Positions 8,635 to 17,940 of a stretch of DNA of 64,000 nucleotides are shown here, piece after piece. The position numbers were made by a program, and so were the translations under genes. Origin of the DNA: Nostoc sp. UHCC 0702. Its GTDB lineage: Bacteria > Cyanobacteriota > Cyanobacteriia > Cyanobacteriales > Nostocaceae. Location: assembly GCA_017164015.1 (NCBI GenBank), contig CP071065.1, positions 2,632,501 through 2,696,500 of the forward strand, in the 5' to 3' direction. Numbering within the stretch: the first letter of the stretch is position 1; each line of letters starts with the position of its first letter. Under the pieces are notes generated by a model. That model saw only the letters and a list, made by a program, of their open reading frames with translations, was not told the DNA's origin and ran no database searches.

Positions 8635-10853
8635 GCGAAGCAATAGGCGATCGCCTTTACAATCTGCTGCCAACTCTCTATCGTCTGCGGGATAGGGTGG
8701 AAGGAGAACCATTACGGGCATTGCTGGGGGTGATAGAAGCTGAATATCAGTTGCTCGAAGAAGATATTTATCGCCTCTATGACAATTGGTTTATTGAAAC
8801 CTGCGAGGAATGGGTTGTACCTTACATCGGTGACTTACTCAGCGTCCGGGGTTTAATCCCAGTCCAAGACCGCAGCTTTAGCCAACGAGCATTGGTTGCC
8901 AATACCTTAGCTTACCGTCGTGGTAAGGGAACCGCTGCCGTCCTAGAGCAACTATCCCGTGACATGACCGGTTGGTCGGCGCGGGTGGTGGAATTCTTTG
9001 AGCGACTGATAACCACTCAATATCTCAACCATATCCGCATTAGTAACCTGTCTACCCTAGACCTGCGTCAAACTAACCAACTCGAACTGCTTAACAGTCC
9101 CTTTGAAGTTGCCAACCATACAGCCGATGTCCGCCACATTGACAATAACCGTGGCAAGTATAATATTCCCCATGTGGGGATATTTTTGTGGCGGTTGCAG
9201 AGCTATTATATCTCCCAAAGTACCGCCCGTGCTGTGCAAATTCCTAGCGATGGTCGCTATACCTTCAATGCTTTAGGTTACAGCTTGCCCTTATTCAACC
9301 TGCGGCGTACCGAAACCGATATTGCTCAACTTGCCGCCGAGCCTAACGTGCCTGCTCCCCTGCGCCGCCGTCCCTTGTACGATGAAGTGGAATCACGGCG
9401 ACAAGCAGTGGTCGATAATCTCACCCAAACCAGTATTCAGCAACTTTATTTTAGCGATCGCCCAGTGCTACGAATTTTTTTCGATGATGTAGAAGTACAG
9501 CCAGAGGAAATAGCCATCTGTAACTTGGGCGATCCTCCTACCCCGATTCCTTTGGGTTGGTATCGTCCAGCCGCAAACCAGTTATATCAACCCAGTGGTG
9601 GCGGTGCTAACCAAACGCGCCCAATTCGAGTAGGAGTAGACCCGGTTTTAGGACGTTTGGCTTTACCTGCGGGTGCAGTTTTACCGAAAAAAGTTGAAAT
9701 TAGCTATGCCTACGGCTTCGCTGGAGATTTGGGCGGTGGCCCCTACGACCGTCGGGAATCTGTGGCCAGGTGGTTTAATCCCCGCACTGAGACTGTGAAC
9801 TGGCAAATGGGTGTGACGCAATCTGAGGAACTACTCAACGAAACTCCAGCCCAACTGGTAAGTAGTTTCAGGGTCGCAGTGGAACAATGGAATACTTACG
9901 TTAGTACTAATCCAGAGAGCTTCGGTTTGATTGTGATTTTAGATAACAGTACTTATGACCTAGGCGAGCCTGACACAATTGTCCCAGAAATTAACTTGCC
10001 TGCTGGCAGTAAATTAGCGATCGCTTCTGCCGATTGGGTAGCAGTGGACGACCCTAATATTCCTGGTGGTCGGCAAAGGATTGTAGGTAATTTCATCCCT
10101 CAACAGCGACGCGCCCACCTCAAGGGTAACTTGTCAGTTCGTGGTACCGCTGCAAGTATTGACCCTGGCGAACTGATTCTGGATGGCTTGCTGCTAGAAG
10201 GTTCCCTCAGAGTCCTCCCCGGCAACTTGGGCAGTTTGCACCTGACTCACTCCACCCTTGTGCCACAGTTTGATTTAACTGTGGATGCTGAAACCACAGT
10301 AGGAAAAGAGAATCAACGCTTGAGTCTTACCCTGTACCGCAGTATCTGTGGACAGATTAATTTAGCTGAGACTGTCCCCACCCTCAAAATTAAAGACAGT
10401 ATAGTTGATAACAATAGTGGAGAGGCGATCGCTGCTCCTGAAGTGGCAGCCGATATTGAAGAAAGCACCATTATTGGTACAACACAGGTGCGTACCTTAG
10501 AAGCAAGTAACAGTATTTTTACTAATAATTTTAGTGTTATTCGTCGCCAAACAGGTTGTGTGCGTTTTTGCTATTTGCCTGCTAATTCTTTAGCACCCCG
10601 CCGTTATCGCTGCCAACCTACCGCCACCACCAGCCAAGTATTTCCTCAATTCACCTCACTCACCTACGGACATCCAGGCTACGGACAACTGGCAACATCT
10701 TGTCCTAGTGAAATCACCGCTGGTGCTGAAGACGAGGGAGAAATGGGAGCCTTTCACTTTTTGCAGCAAACTCAACGGATCAAGAACCTCAAAGTCAGGC
10801 TAGACGAATACTTACGCTTCGGTCTAGAAGCAGGGATATTTTTTGTTAATTGA
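8631..10853 (+). CDS. Phage tail protein I-like baseplate protein
   Basis: A 740-residue protein. The N-terminus (LYNLLPTLYRLRDRV, LLEEDIYRLYDNWFIETCEEWVVPYIGDLL, RGKGTAAVLEQLSRDMTGW) matches the P2 gpI/Afp tail-protein family that sits at the baseplate periphery and often connects fibres. From about residue 490 the sequence changes to short repetitive beta strands (ILDGLLLEGSLRVLPGNLG, LHLTHSTLVP, LKIKDSIVDNNSGE, IEESTIIGTTQVR), which looks like a parallel beta-helix. It overlaps the upstream gene by 4 bases. The beta-helical tail is larger than in P2 gpI and may act as a binding or anchoring module; that is inference. Confidence 0.82.
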   Translation: MSEAIGDRLYNLLPTLYRLRDRVEGEPLRALLGVIEAEYQLLEEDIYRLYDNWFIETCEEWVVPYIGDLLSVRGLIPVQDRSFSQRALVANTLAYRRGKGTAAVLEQLSRDMTGWSARVVEFFERLITTQYLNHIRISNLSTLDLRQTNQLELLNSPFEVANHTADVRHIDNNRGKYNIPHVGIFLWRLQSYYISQSTARAVQIPSDGRYTFNALGYSLPLFNLRRTETDIAQLAAEPNVPAPLRRRPLYDEVESRRQAVVDNLTQTSIQQLYFSDRPVLRIFFDDVEVQPEEIAICNLGDPPTPIPLGWYRPAANQLYQPSGGGANQTRPIRVGVDPVLGRLALPAGAVLPKKVEISYAYGFAGDLGGGPYDRRESVARWFNPRTETVNWQMGVTQSEELLNETPAQLVSSFRVAVEQWNTYVSTNPESFGLIVILDNSTYDLGEPDTIVPEINLPAGSKLAIASADWVAVDDPNIPGGRQRIVGNFIPQQRRAHLKGNLSVRGTAASIDPGELILDGLLLEGSLRVLPGNLGSLHLTHSTLVPQFDLTVDAETTVGKENQRLSLTLYRSICGQINLAETVPTLKIKDSIVDNNSGEAIAAPEVAADIEESTIIGTTQVRTLEASNSIFTNNFSVIRRQTGCVRFCYLPANSLAPRRYRCQPTATTSQVFPQFTSLTYGHPGYGQLATSCPSEITAGAEDEGEMGAFHFLQQTQRIKNLKVRLDEYLRFGLEAGIFFVN

Positions 10854-10965
10854 CTGATGACGGATGACGGATGACTGATGACGGATGACTGATGACGGAT
10901 GACGGCTGACGGATGACTGATGACTGACCATTGACTATTGACTATTGACCATTGACCATTGACTA
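10854..10965. repeat. Short tandem repeats between CIS genes (GATGACG/ATTGACT types)
   Basis: Directly after the tail-protein-I-like stop the DNA becomes tandem copies of GACTGATGACGGAT-type units (about 10,855-10,925), then ATTGACTATTGACC-type heptamers (10,928-10,965). These are short tandemly repeated sequences of the kind found in intergenic DNA of heterocystous cyanobacteria. They end just before the GAAGGA ribosome binding site of the next gene. Confidence 0.85.
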
Positions 10966-10979
10966 TTGAAGGAAATTTT

Positions 10980-13900
10980 ATGAAAGGTGACTTTAGTCGT
11001 TTGACATTCAACAGCAGCAACCACTACAGTAGCGTCAGAATGCAGCAGGGACGCGTTCAAGTGGATGCAGACTGGAACGAGCAAGTTGATATTCAGGCTC
11101 ATTACGATCGCACCACCACTCAAGATATTATTGGTCGTAGTGGCGCACCGCTGCATCAGGCAGGTTTCGAGATCACTATAGATCCCAACAACTCTTCAAC
11201 AAATCCCCCCAACTTACTGTTATCCCCCGGACGCTATTACGTTGATGGCTTGCTATGTGAAATTGATCAGCAAGTGTCTTTGCTCAACCAGCCAGACTTA
11301 CCTGGCGTTGAATCTATTCAAAAATTGCTCAGCGACTTCCGCAGCAACCTAGAAAATTTATCTTCGCTGTATTTGGTCTACTTGGATGTCTGGGAACGCC
11401 ATTTAACAGTGCTAGACCAACCAGAACTTCGAGAAGTTGCTTTAGGCGGCCCTGATACAACAACCAGGACTAAAATTGTTTGGCAGGTGAAACTAGCTCA
11501 AGTTGACAATAACTCAACGTGCAGTAACTTTGGCGATGGTTGGATACCTTTCAATGCCGTTAGTACGGCTCAACTCCGCGCCCAAGCAGCCCCACCGACG
11601 GGGGATACAACTAATGAATGTCTTGTACCTCCTGGTGCTGGGTACCGCCGTTTGGAAAACCAACTCTACCGGGTAGAAATTCATCTGGGTAGTAACCAAG
11701 CAGGCGGGCCTACCTTTAAATGGTCGCGGGACAATGGCACTATGGTGGCAAAACTGGAAAATATCGTCGGTGCTGCCATCACTGTTTCCGATGCTGGTAG
11801 AGATGCTGTTTTGGGATTTGCCAATGCTCGTTGGGTTGAGTTAACTGATGAAGAACGTCTGCTTAAAGGTGAGCCAGGATTTCTGGTAGAATTGGACTCG
11901 GTGCAGGGAAATGTTTTGAATGTGAGAACTTGGCCTAATGGTACGCCCCTGACAATAGCCGATTTGGGAACCAAGCCGACGGTGCGGCGTTGGGATGGAA
12001 CAGATTCCGCTTCGGGACTGAAAGAATTAGAATCTGGTGTCCAGGTTGAGTTTGATGCAGAAAGAATTTATCTCACTGGAGATTATTGGTTGATTCCTGC
12101 GCGCAGTTTAACCGGAGAAGTTTTGTGGCCGCGCTACGATAATCAACCGTTGTTCCAACCGCCTCATGGAATTAAGCATCATTATGCCAGTTTAGGACTG
12201 CTGCAATATGAAACTGAGCAATGGGTAATTAAAGATTGCCGTAAACTGTTTCCGCCTTTGACAGAATTGATTCACTTCTTTTATGTCAGTGGTGATGGTC
12301 AAGAAGCAATGCCTAATCAGGTACTCCCTAGACCGTTACAGGTGGGAGTTGCCAATGGCAAGTTTCCTGTGGTTGGTGCAAGGGTGAAATTTAGCATCAC
12401 TAGCGGCAACGGTTATTTTATGATCGGTGAATCAAGCGCTAGCGAAGTAATTGTCCAGACAAATGCCATCGGTGTGGCTGAATCCTATTTGCACTTGGGC
12501 AGCGATGAAGGGAGTGGCTATAATGACTCATTTGCATCCCAGGTAGAAGCTACGCTGCTCGAATCTGATGACAGTGTAATCCAAGTACCGATTCGCTTTA
12601 ATGCTAACTTTAGTATTGCCAGACAGGTAGCTTACGATCCTAGTGCTTGCATCAACCTGCAAAATGCAGGGGCTTACACTGTTCAGGCGGCAATTGACCA
12701 GTTGTGCCGGATTAATGGTGGTTGCGCGATCGCGATCGGCCCCAACGGAGGACGATATGCTCGTATTGAAGAGGCAATTTCTGATTTGCGGAATCAGGGA
12801 CAAACAGATATTAGCTTGTGTCTGCTACCAGGAAATCACCAAGTTGATGGTTTGGAAGTTGTGGGTGCATCTGATATTCATCTCAAAATCAGCGGTAGCG
12901 GTACTGGTACTCGGCTTTACCTCAACAAACCATTAAATTTTCAATCTCTCGCTTCTCTGACTTTGCAAAGTATAGCAATTTACATTCAAGAGGATATTGG
13001 TACACCTGCTATTCTGTGCGATCGCTGCGGCGAGGTAACTATAGAATCTGCCCATGTGTCTAGTGTTACTAAAAACACAAACGTTTTGTTGCAAATCGGC
13101 AGTTCTGAACGGATTTATCTAGCAAATAATCTCATTGAAACTTTTCTTAATAGCAGCTTTGATGTCCCGAAAAGGGTATTTGAAAGATTTAATCTTTTCC
13201 AAAACTTTGACCGTCAAGATTTTTACCTGCAAGCTAGCCAAATAGCTGAGAAGCTAGCAAACCTAGATCCAGATAGTAGGAAGAGATTATCTGAGGAATT
13301 CAATAAAATCATCAGTGAAGTTGCCTCTAGGCAAGAACAACAACTTTACCGAGAATTTATTGATAAACTATCTGCTGCCAATGTCAGTGCCAAATCTCTG
13401 CTTGATAGTCTCAAAAATATTCGTCTTGCGGCTATTAGTTTAGCCACAAATATCGCCTTGATTATCAACGATGGGGATGCTAATACCACATTGGCAAACA
13501 ATGAAATTGTGGGCATAGTCAGCCTGTATGGTTATAACGATGGCTATGGTTCTGGTTATGGCTACGGCTACGGTTATGGCTATGACGAGTATGATTTAAC
13601 ATATCAAGATGTACAGATACTAGCACAAGCTGCCAGAAATAATAATGTCAAACTGTTAGCTTCTGTAGCCAATTTACACATACAGGACAACAGATTGTTC
13701 AGGTTAATTATTGCAGAGGATATGCTGAAAAAAATCAAAACTTTTGTATCTGGTTATGGCTACGGCTATGGTTATGGCTATGGTTATGGCTATGGGAATC
13801 TTGAACTAGACAACTTATATAAGGTTGTATTTTTCGGCAATAATTTGATTTCGGGAAAGAGAAATTACTGGATAGCCAGAAATTTGAATTTAAGCTCTAA

Positions 13901-14066
13901 CTCTTTTGACCCTCTGCCTCAAGGATCTGGATTTTTAGGAGTAGTAGCTGGACAAGCAGCAGCGTTTGTTGGCAACATTAGTATTGACTCTGATTTAGTT
14001 TTATTTAATACCAGTCCAGGACATACAGAAGCTGCAAATTTGAACATTACTGTTGCAGATGCGTAG
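10980..14066 (+). CDS. DUF6519 CIS-associated protein with Gly-Tyr repeat tracts
   Basis: About 1028 residues from the ATG at 10,980, which has GAAGGA upstream; a TTG at 10,959 is in frame but lies inside a repeat. The N-terminus (MKGDFSRLTFNSSNHYSSVR, GRVQVDADWNEQVDIQ) is the DUF6519 signature often found next to CIS/phage-tail genes. A region at about 250-480 follows with beta-sandwich features, then a beta-solenoid-like C-terminal half (from about 585) with an intervening helical segment (about 735-815). Two Gly-Tyr tracts interrupt the solenoid at roughly residues 850-871 and 924-939. It may be a fibre, surface or anchoring protein; the exact role is unknown. It is the last recognisable gene of the CIS cluster. 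Confidence 0.8.
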   Translation: MKGDFSRLTFNSSNHYSSVRMQQGRVQVDADWNEQVDIQAHYDRTTTQDIIGRSGAPLHQAGFEITIDPNNSSTNPPNLLLSPGRYYVDGLLCEIDQQVSLLNQPDLPGVESIQKLLSDFRSNLENLSSLYLVYLDVWERHLTVLDQPELREVALGGPDTTTRTKIVWQVKLAQVDNNSTCSNFGDGWIPFNAVSTAQLRAQAAPPTGDTTNECLVPPGAGYRRLENQLYRVEIHLGSNQAGGPTFKWSRDNGTMVAKLENIVGAAITVSDAGRDAVLGFANARWVELTDEERLLKGEPGFLVELDSVQGNVLNVRTWPNGTPLTIADLGTKPTVRRWDGTDSASGLKELESGVQVEFDAERIYLTGDYWLIPARSLTGEVLWPRYDNQPLFQPPHGIKHHYASLGLLQYETEQWVIKDCRKLFPPLTELIHFFYVSGDGQEAMPNQVLPRPLQVGVANGKFPVVGARVKFSITSGNGYFMIGESSASEVIVQTNAIGVAESYLHLGSDEGSGYNDSFASQVEATLLESDDSVIQVPIRFNANFSIARQVAYDPSACINLQNAGAYTVQAAIDQLCRINGGCAIAIGPNGGRYARIEEAISDLRNQGQTDISLCLLPGNHQVDGLEVVGASDIHLKISGSGTGTRLYLNKPLNFQSLASLTLQSIAIYIQEDIGTPAILCDRCGEVTIESAHVSSVTKNTNVLLQIGSSERIYLANNLIETFLNSSFDVPKRVFERFNLFQNFDRQDFYLQASQIAEKLANLDPDSRKRLSEEFNKIISEVASRQEQQLYREFIDKLSAANVSAKSLLDSLKNIRLAAISLATNIALIINDGDANTTLANNEIVGIVSLYGYNDGYGSGYGYGYGYGYDEYDLTYQDVQILAQAARNNNVKLLASVANLHIQDNRLFRLIIAEDMLKKIKTFVSGYGYGYGYGYGYGYGNLELDNLYKVVFFGNNLISGKRNYWIARNLNLSSNSFDPLPQGSGFLGVVAGQAAAFVGNISIDSDLVLFNTSPGHTEAANLNITVADA
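13528..13797 (+). repeat. Two in-frame GGTTATGGCTAC-type coding repeats (Gly-Tyr)
   Basis: Within the DUF6519 gene two tracts of alternating Gly-Tyr codons occur at 13,528-13,585 and 13,752-13,797. The units are GGTTATGGCTA with mixed GGT/GGC and TAT/TAC codons, so the DNA forms 6- and 12-bp repeats prone to slippage. The tracts have clean frame-preserving boundaries. Confidence 0.95.
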
Positions 14067-14074
14067 GTAGCTAC

Positions 14075-14166
14075 TCCTTGGGGCAGGGGGGCAGGGGGGC
14101 AGGGGAGCAGGGGAGCAGGGGGGCAGGGGGGCAGGGGGGCAGGGGAGCAGGGGAGCAGGGGAGAAA
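14075..14166. repeat. G-rich short tandem repeat (GGGGGCA/GGGGAGCA units)
   Basis: About a dozen tandem copies of 7- or 8-base units with GGGGCAG or GGGAGCA cores lie between the DUF6519 gene and the glycosyltransferase. The same G-rich/C-rich family recurs near 19,875, 27,000, 38,320 and 47,655 in this window. There is no coding potential. Confidence 0.93.
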
Positions 14167-14208
14167 AATTTGCAACCGTAATATTACAGGGAAAAAGAGT
14201 AGTTTAAG

Positions 14209-14982
14209 ATGCAGCCAGCAATTTCTTTAGTGATCACGTCTTATAACAGAGAGGATTACCTCAAGGATGCGATTGAGAGCGTTCTCAAACAAACTTACCC
14301 CAACTTTGATTTACTTATCTGGGATGATGGTTCTACCGATAATTCGGTTGATGTTGCTCAAGAGTATGCCAAAAGCGATCGCCGAGTCAAAGTCATAGCA
14401 GCCGAACATCAAGGATCACCACACTGCTTAAAAGCAGCGATCGCCCAAACCAATGGTGCCTACTTGGGATGGGTAGATAGCGATGATTTGCTCAGTCTCA
14501 CAGCCCTCGAAGAAACCAAGTCCGTATTGGATGCTGATCCACAAGTAGGAATGGTTTATACAGATTACATGGATATAGATGAGAATGGCAAAGTTTTAGG
14601 TTATGGCAAACGCTGTGGCATTCCTTATTCTCCAGAAAGGTTACTGCTAGACTTCATGACTTTTCATTTTCGACTGATTCGCCGTTCAGTTTTTGAGCAA
14701 GTCGGAGGTATTGATGAAACTGCTCAATGGGTGGAAGATTACGACTTGTGCTTACGCCTATCTGAAGCTACACAAGTGTCACATATCACCAAACCACTTT
14801 ATTTTTATCGCCATCACTCCCACAGCATCTCCAACCAAAAGCGCCTAGAGCAAATTTTCTCATCTCGTGATGCGATCGCTCGTGCAATTGAACGGCGTGG
14901 AATGAGCGATCGCTTCGAAATTGAATTGCAAATTATCGGTAAGTTCTTTTTACGAGAAGTGATACGTAAAGCCCCTGGTTAA
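14209..14982 (+). CDS. Family 2 glycosyltransferase
   Basis: A 257-residue GT-A fold glycosyltransferase. It has the nucleotide-binding start SLVITSYNREDYLKDAIESV, the LLIWDDGSTDNS motif (Asp39/Asp40), the metal-binding DSDD at residues 90-93 and, later, the acceptor-side WVEDYDLCLRLSE with the ED pair typical of inverting GT2 enzymes. It transfers a sugar from a nucleotide-sugar donor; donor and acceptor cannot be read from the sequence. There are no membrane segments. It stands alone after the CIS cluster, separated by a tandem repeat, so a role in glycosylating CIS or surface material is possible but unproven. Confidence 0.88.
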   Translation: MQPAISLVITSYNREDYLKDAIESVLKQTYPNFDLLIWDDGSTDNSVDVAQEYAKSDRRVKVIAAEHQGSPHCLKAAIAQTNGAYLGWVDSDDLLSLTALEETKSVLDADPQVGMVYTDYMDIDENGKVLGYGKRCGIPYSPERLLLDFMTFHFRLIRRSVFEQVGGIDETAQWVEDYDLCLRLSEATQVSHITKPLYFYRHHSHSISNQKRLEQIFSSRDAIARAIERRGMSDRFEIELQIIGKFFLREVIRKAPG

Positions 14983-15146
14983 AAATCTACCATGTCAGCA
15001 TAAACTTTTTAGGCGTTAGGCTGATTGATTCGCCAGACTAATATATTTGAAAATCTCCGCTACAGTAATTAGAATCTCGCTACACTTAATTAGAGTAAAT
15101 AAAAATAAAGCTAATATAACGTTACACTGACTAAGCCTAATTCCCC

Positions 15147-16511
15147 ATGATTACTTCTAAACGCCGCTACCATATTACTACCTTCGGTTGCCAAATGAAT
15201 AAAGCTGACTCAGAGCGCATGGCTGGCATTTTAGAAGACATGGGCTTTGAGTGGTCAGAAGACCCCAATCATGCAGATTTGATTCTCTATAATACCTGTA
15301 CAATTCGGGATAATGCCGAACAAAAGGTATATTCTTACCTTGGCAGACAGGCTAAGCGCAAGCATGAGCAGCCAGATTTAACTTTGATTGTAGCTGGTTG
15401 TGTTGCCCAGCAGGAAGGCGAAGCGCTATTGCGACGCGTGCCAGAATTAGACTTAGTGATGGGGCCACAATACGCCAACCGTCTCAAAGATTTGCTGGAG
15501 TCGGTGTCGGAGGGAAACCAAATTGTGGCAACTGAGCCAGTTCACATTATGGAAGATATCACCCAGCCGCGCCGAGATAGCAAAATTACTGCTTGGGTGA
15601 ATGTGATTTATGGCTGCAACGAACGCTGCACCTACTGCGTGGTTCCGAATGTGCGTGGTGTAGAACAATCCCGTACACCAGAAGCGATTCGCGCGCAAAT
15701 GGAAGAAATCGCTCGCCAAGGTTACAAGGAAGTGACTCTACTTGGTCAAAATATTGATGCTTATGGTAGAGATTTGCCTGGTGTGACAGCAGAAGGTCGC
15801 CATCTGCACACATTCACTGATTTACTGTATTATGTGCATGATGTCCCAGGAATTGAGCGGTTAAGATTTGCTACTAGCCATCCGAGATATTTCACGGAAC
15901 GATTAATTAGGGCTTGTGCTGAGTTGCCCAAAGTCTGCAAACACTTTCATATTCCTTTTCAATCTGGGGATAATGAAGTTTTGAAAGCAATGGCGCGGGG
16001 TTACACCCATGAGAAATATCGCCGGATCATCGATACTATCCGGCGGTATATGCCAGATGCATCGATTAGCGCTGATGCAATTGTGGGCTTTCCTGGGGAA
16101 ACAGAAGCACAGTTTGAAAATACTTTGAAACTGGTAGAAGATATCGGCTTTGACTTGTTGAATACAGCAGCATATTCGCCTCGTCCAGGGACACCCGCAG
16201 CTTTGTGGACAAATCAGCTGAGTGAAGAAGTGAAAAGCGATCGCCTACAAAGATTAAATCATTTAGTGGGTATCAAAGCAGCCGAGCGATCGCAACGTTA
16301 CTTTGGACGTATCGAAGAAGTCTTGGTTGAAGACCAAAACTCTAAAGATAAAACCCAAGTGATGGGACGCACAGGCGGCAATCGTCTGACGTTTTTCACT
16401 GGCGATATCAATGAACTCAAAGGGCAGTTGGTAAAGGTGAAAATTACTGAAATTCGCGCTTTTAGCTTGACTGGTGAACCAGTCGAACTACCACAACCCA
16501 TGCCAGTCTAA
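15147..16511 (+). CDS. miaB: tRNA-2-methylthio-N6-dimethylallyladenosine synthase MiaB
   Basis: A 454-residue radical-SAM methylthiotransferase that converts i6A37 to ms2i6A37 in tRNAs reading UNN codons. The N-terminal UPF0004 domain carries three cysteines (C15 in [11 protein letters not shown]51 in [12 protein letters not shown]85 in [10 protein letters not shown]) for the auxiliary cluster. The radical SAM motif CNERCTYC is at 157-164, followed by VVPNVRG and a C-terminal TRAM domain (about 380-445). Length and motif order fit MiaB and not MtaB or Rim[13 protein letters not shown] is characteristic. Monocistronic, with its own upstream gap of 160 bases. Confidence 0.95.
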   Translation: MITSKRRYHITTFGCQMNKADSERMAGILEDMGFEWSEDPNHADLILYNTCTIRDNAEQKVYSYLGRQAKRKHEQPDLTLIVAGCVAQQEGEALLRRVPELDLVMGPQYANRLKDLLESVSEGNQIVATEPVHIMEDITQPRRDSKITAWVNVIYGCNERCTYCVVPNVRGVEQSRTPEAIRAQMEEIARQGYKEVTLLGQNIDAYGRDLPGVTAEGRHLHTFTDLLYYVHDVPGIERLRFATSHPRYFTERLIRACAELPKVCKHFHIPFQSGDNEVLKAMARGYTHEKYRRIIDTIRRYMPDASISADAIVGFPGETEAQFENTLKLVEDIGFDLLNTAAYSPRPGTPAALWTNQLSEEVKSDRLQRLNHLVGIKAAERSQRYFGRIEEVLVEDQNSKDKTQVMGRTGGNRLTFFTGDINELKGQLVKVKITEIRAFSLTGEPVELPQPMPV

Positions 16512-16540
16512 TGCATTGACCAGTCATCAGTCATCAGTCA

Positions 16541-17326
16541 TCAGTCAACAGTTATCTGTGTACCAATTGATGGACGATTAAATGCTTCCCAAGCATTCCC
16601 ACCGCGCAGGAAAACTTCCATCCAGCGCGTATCTTTGCCTTGTGCATCAGTCCAACCACTGCTACCAGGTGCAAAAGCTAACTGTCCAGATTCAACAGCA
16701 AAGCTACCATCGCTTTTGATTGCTTCTTGTTGCTTCTCACCGATTTGCAAACGTACAACTTGTCCTTCGTGCGCCTTTGTCGCCTCATGTTTAATCGTGG
16801 TTTTCAAGTTGCCGTAACCGTCAATATAAGCAATACAGTTGGGTGGTACGTCGGGTATCTCAGAGGCTGATATTTTATCATTTAAAGCATCCGGTTGACC
16901 TAAAGCGATCGCTCCTGCTGCCTCTGGAAACAAATCACGAGAACGAAACTGTGAACCTTCTGCTGCAACCGCAGCCCAACGCAACTCCACTGCTAAATCT
17001 CGCACAAACGAGAAAGCATAACCCGCATTCACACCGATGACCCGCACACCCGTTGACAAGCGTGCATAAGCTAAACGTTCACCCGCATTATCAGCCCGCG
17101 CCTGTTCATCATCTTTGCGAGGCGCAACGTTGTGGTAAATAATTGTTCCGGCGGGGGCTTGATTCAAGCCCAACTGCGCGACACAAAATCCTGCCGCTAA
17201 GGTCGCAAAAGGTGGTACGGGTGTGAGTATCGGTTCAGCATCTGGTAGATAAAGTTTCAACTGCTGTACTACCTCTGCAAAGGCGAGGTCGCCAAAGCCG
17301 TAATCAGCGATGATATGAACTAGCAT
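16541..17326 (-). CDS. SAM hydrolase family protein (DUF62, S-adenosyl-L-methionine hydroxide adenosyltransferase)
   Basis: A 261-residue member of the DUF62/SAM hydroxide adenosyltransferase family, which hydrolyses S-adenosylmethionine to adenosine and methionine and is related to fluorinase/chlorinase. Visible family features are the N-terminal HIIADYGFGDLAFAEV, the central RSRDLFPEAAGAIALG (RDLF.P is the conserved active-site stretch) and IAYIDGYGNLKTTI. The C-terminal beta domain follows. It is convergent with miaB, with only 29 bases between stops filled by CATCAGT repeats. The physiological role in cyanobacteria is not established. Confidence 0.85.
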   Translation of the reverse strand: MLVHIIADYGFGDLAFAEVVQQLKLYLPDAEPILTPVPPFATLAAGFCVAQLGLNQAPAGTIIYHNVAPRKDDEQARADNAGERLAYARLSTGVRVIGVNAGYAFSFVRDLAVELRWAAVAAEGSQFRSRDLFPEAAGAIALGQPDALNDKISASEIPDVPPNCIAYIDGYGNLKTTIKHEATKAHEGQVVRLQIGEKQQEAIKSDGSFAVESGQLAFAPGSSGWTDAQGKDTRWMEVFLRGGNAWEAFNRPSIGTQITVD

Positions 17327-17940
17327 AAAGTCCTGTCTCCTTTTTTCTTTGCTTGTTCACTAACCTTGTTAGCGATCGCAGCAACTTTGAAATTAAAAGT
17401 AATTTATTTAACCACAGATATTTTTTCAATAATTCTAAGTTATATCATGTTCGTTTAAATACTTATGATATCTGTGGAGGTCGGTAATTGGGAATTGGTA
17501 ATTGGTAATTGGTTTTGAGTATTACCTATTACCCATTACCCATTACCTATTAGCTATTACCAAGCAAACCGACTATATCGTAAGTAATTAGCCGAACTTG
17601 ATTTTAATAGTTACTGTGCCTGACAAACATGTATCAGATGACATAAAGTTCTTTTTCTGGCCTATGCTTTATTGCTCCAGGCGTTATCAATTCCCTTGAA
17701 CTTCCAACTTTTAGTTTCTGCATCAACTCTGGCAATGAGCAATTCTTTGTGTACTTTGTGGTTCGTTAATTTAGCTGGAAAAATAAAGTAAATATACTTT
17801 AGGTTTAGTTTTATATTTAACTCTATATTTCCTAAGTAAGATTATTGTTTCTCTCAACAGCAGGATGGAATACTTGCAAAACTTAATCACCGTAAAAGAG
17901 TGATTTTTTGAAAACAAGTTCTTGATCAAGAGGTTTAAAA
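17327..17940. other. 614-base gene-free region with a duplicated repeat
   Basis: No gene with a credible start is present. The first 100 bases are AT-rich upstream sequence of the SAM hydrolase gene. A dispersed repeat of about 160 bases (17,442-17,604, listed separately) follows. The 3' part is the leader of the Gfo/Idh/MocA gene, with no clear promoter boxes that I would defend. A 58-codon open stretch on the minus strand (about 17,662-17,838) lacks a start and is not called. Confidence 0.6.
17442..17604. repeat. Dispersed approx. 160-bp repeat, copy 1
   Basis: Starts at TATCATGTTCGTTTAAATAC and ends at AGTAATTAGCCGAACTTGAT. A near-identical copy lies at 35,038-35,198. The core pairs GGTAATTGG units on the left with ATTACC units on the right, so the transcript can form a long imperfect hairpin. 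There is no coding potential. It behaves like a small mobile palindromic element of cyanobacterial intergenic DNA. Confidence 0.88.

Noticed and set aside
17662..17838. Minus-strand 58-codon stretch ending ARVDAETKSWKFKGIDNAWS
   Set aside because: No start codon and no recognised homologue; possibly a gene relic, but could be chance.
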